NCBI GenBank assembly: GCA_937982385.1
Contig: CALJMC010000158.1
Coordinates: forward strand, 1-7,276
Direction of reading: 5' to 3'
DNA: 7,276 nt
From: an uncultured Rickettsiales bacterium
Lineage (GTDB): Bacteria > Pseudomonadota > Alphaproteobacteria > Rickettsiales > UBA998
Shown here: positions 6,484 through 7,276 of the stretch, piece by piece
Layout of the letters: each line of letters opens with the position of its first letter
Numbering within the stretch: the stretch's first letter is position 1
Made by a program: the position numbers and the translations under genes
The notes under the pieces: generated by a model
What the model was told of the DNA's origin: nothing
Seen by the model: only the letters and a program-made list of their open reading frames with translations
Database searches by the model: none

Positions 6484-7215
6484 TTAAGATTTAGCGGTTT
6501 CCGCCGCAAGTTTATTACTTGCCTCTTCTATCGTATCTTGAAGGGTTTGTGCAAATAATTTCCTATTTAATCCGGCTTCAATGGGCGGCAAAAACTCTAT
6601 GGTTATGACGCCTGAACGTTTAAGAAAGGCATTTCGTCCCCATAACACACCTGAATTAAGCGCGACAGGCGTGACTGAACAACCCAATTTATTATACATA
6701 GCAGCGATTCCCGGTTGATAATCTGGTTCATCATCCACAAAACGTCGTGTACCCTCAGGAAAAATCAGGACTTGGCGTCCGGCATCCAAATGGTCCTTCG
6801 TCTGCGAAATAAGCGTTTTGAGTGCTGACACACCTGCAGACCTATCAACCGCGATCGTATGCACCAGATAGTTAAGGTACTGCCCAAAGAATGGTATAGT
6901 AAGCAGCTCTTTTTTAAGTACATAGACTGGAGAGTCAACCAGCAACCAAAACACAACTGTTTCCCATGCCGATTGATGTTTGCAGGCATATAAAATGCCT
7001 TTATCTTGTATCAGGTAGTCTTTCCCTCGAATTTCATAACGAATCCCAACGACCCACCGCGCCAAGAACATCACACCTTTTGCCCAGATAATTGGTACAA
7101 TACGCTGCAGTTTATTTCCTTTACCAATAATTCCAATGGGAAGCAAAAGCAGGGCGATAAGTGGCGTCCACATCATATAGAGAACATTAAATAAGGTCGA
7201 ACGAATGGCGAGCAT
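6484..7215 (-). CDS. plsC: 1-acyl-sn-glycerol-3-phosphate acyltransferase (lysophospholipid acyltransferase family)
   Basis: This enzyme transfers an acyl chain to lysophosphatidic acid to give phosphatidic acid, the precursor of membrane phospholipids. The 243-residue protein has a hydrophobic N-terminal segment (about 8-30, LYMMWTPLIALLLLPIGII) that should anchor it in the inner membrane. Acyltransferase blocks follow in order: block I KHQSAWE (H80 to E85), block II KKELLTIPFFGQYL (101-114), DR at 124-125, block III FPEGTRR (152-158) and block IV VTPVALNSG (181-189). Block I is HX4E rather than the textbook HX4D; from memory this form occurs in alphaproteobacterial members and need not mean inactivity. 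ATG 7215 follows the preceding frame's stop by 6 nt, with a G-rich GCGGGG about 10-15 nt upstream as possible ribosome binding site. It heads an apparent operon with rph and rdgB. Confidence 0.92.
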   Translation of the reverse strand: MLAIRSTLFNVLYMMWTPLIALLLLPIGIIGKGNKLQRIVPIIWAKGVMFLARWVVGIRYEIRGKDYLIQDKGILYACKHQSAWETVVFWLLVDSPVYVLKKELLTIPFFGQYLNYLVHTIAVDRSAGVSALKTLISQTKDHLDAGRQVLIFPEGTRRFVDDEPDYQPGIAAMYNKLGCSVTPVALNSGVLWGRNAFLKRSGVITIEFLPPIEAGLNRKLFAQTLQDTIEEASNKLAAETAKS

Positions 7216-7221
7216 TATTAA

Positions 7222-7276
7222 TTACCCCGCAACATAGGTGAAGAGCAGTTTGCTATATTCATTCATCAGCAGCTGA
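7222..7276 (-). CDS. C-terminal fragment of an upstream protein (partial, unidentified)
   Basis: On the minus strand one frame is open from the right edge to a TAA at 7224-7222, ending ...QLLMNEYSKLLFTYVAG. The stop is 6 nt before the plsC start, a spacing typical of genes in one operon. Only 17 codons are visible, with no motif. In alphaproteobacteria a YdcF/DUF218 membrane protein often precedes plsC and may end in a similar EY-K-L segment, but this is a guess from context and the fragment cannot be named. Confidence 0.5.
   Translation of the reverse strand, partial: QLLMNEYSKLLFTYVAG

Overview
The window looks like a stretch of bacterial chromosome from an alphaproteobacterium of moderate GC (by eye in the low-to-mid 40s percent). 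This rests on gene content and recalled family sequences: a bifunctional Rsh directly behind what looks like the rpoZ end, the folate-dependent TrmFO, a HisN-type phosphatase, an alphaproteobacterial-style PlsC, and an rph-rdgB pair. The exact lineage cannot be fixed from this window. I see no phage, insertion sequence, CRISPR array, tRNA or rRNA.

Layout. On the plus strand, the last codons of an upstream acidic-tailed protein (probably rpoZ, ending at 29) are followed by rsh (85-2232), the (p)ppGpp synthetase/hydrolase. It meets trmFO (2238-3584, minus strand) head-on, with only 5 bp between the two stop codons. Divergent from trmFO is a small plus-strand reading frame with a strong ribosome binding site (3646-3906), interrupted by one in-frame amber codon at 3742-3744. 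Minus-strand genes fill the rest: a HisN-like inositol-monophosphatase-family phosphatase (3964-4737), a short secreted His/Asp-rich protein with its own terminator and a hairpin in its leader (4837-5010), and an apparent operon read from the right edge: an unidentified C-terminal fragment, plsC, rph, rdgB.

Functionally, most of the window is housekeeping: stringent response (rsh), tRNA m5U54 methylation (trmFO), tRNA 3'-end trimming (rph), nucleotide-pool sanitation (rdgB), phosphatidic acid synthesis (plsC) and probably histidine synthesis (hisN). The items that deserve a second look are the two small genes: the amber-interrupted frame at 3646-3906, and the 57-residue exported protein whose tail carries histidines at exact four-residue spacing. 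I found no convincing new multi-gene system.
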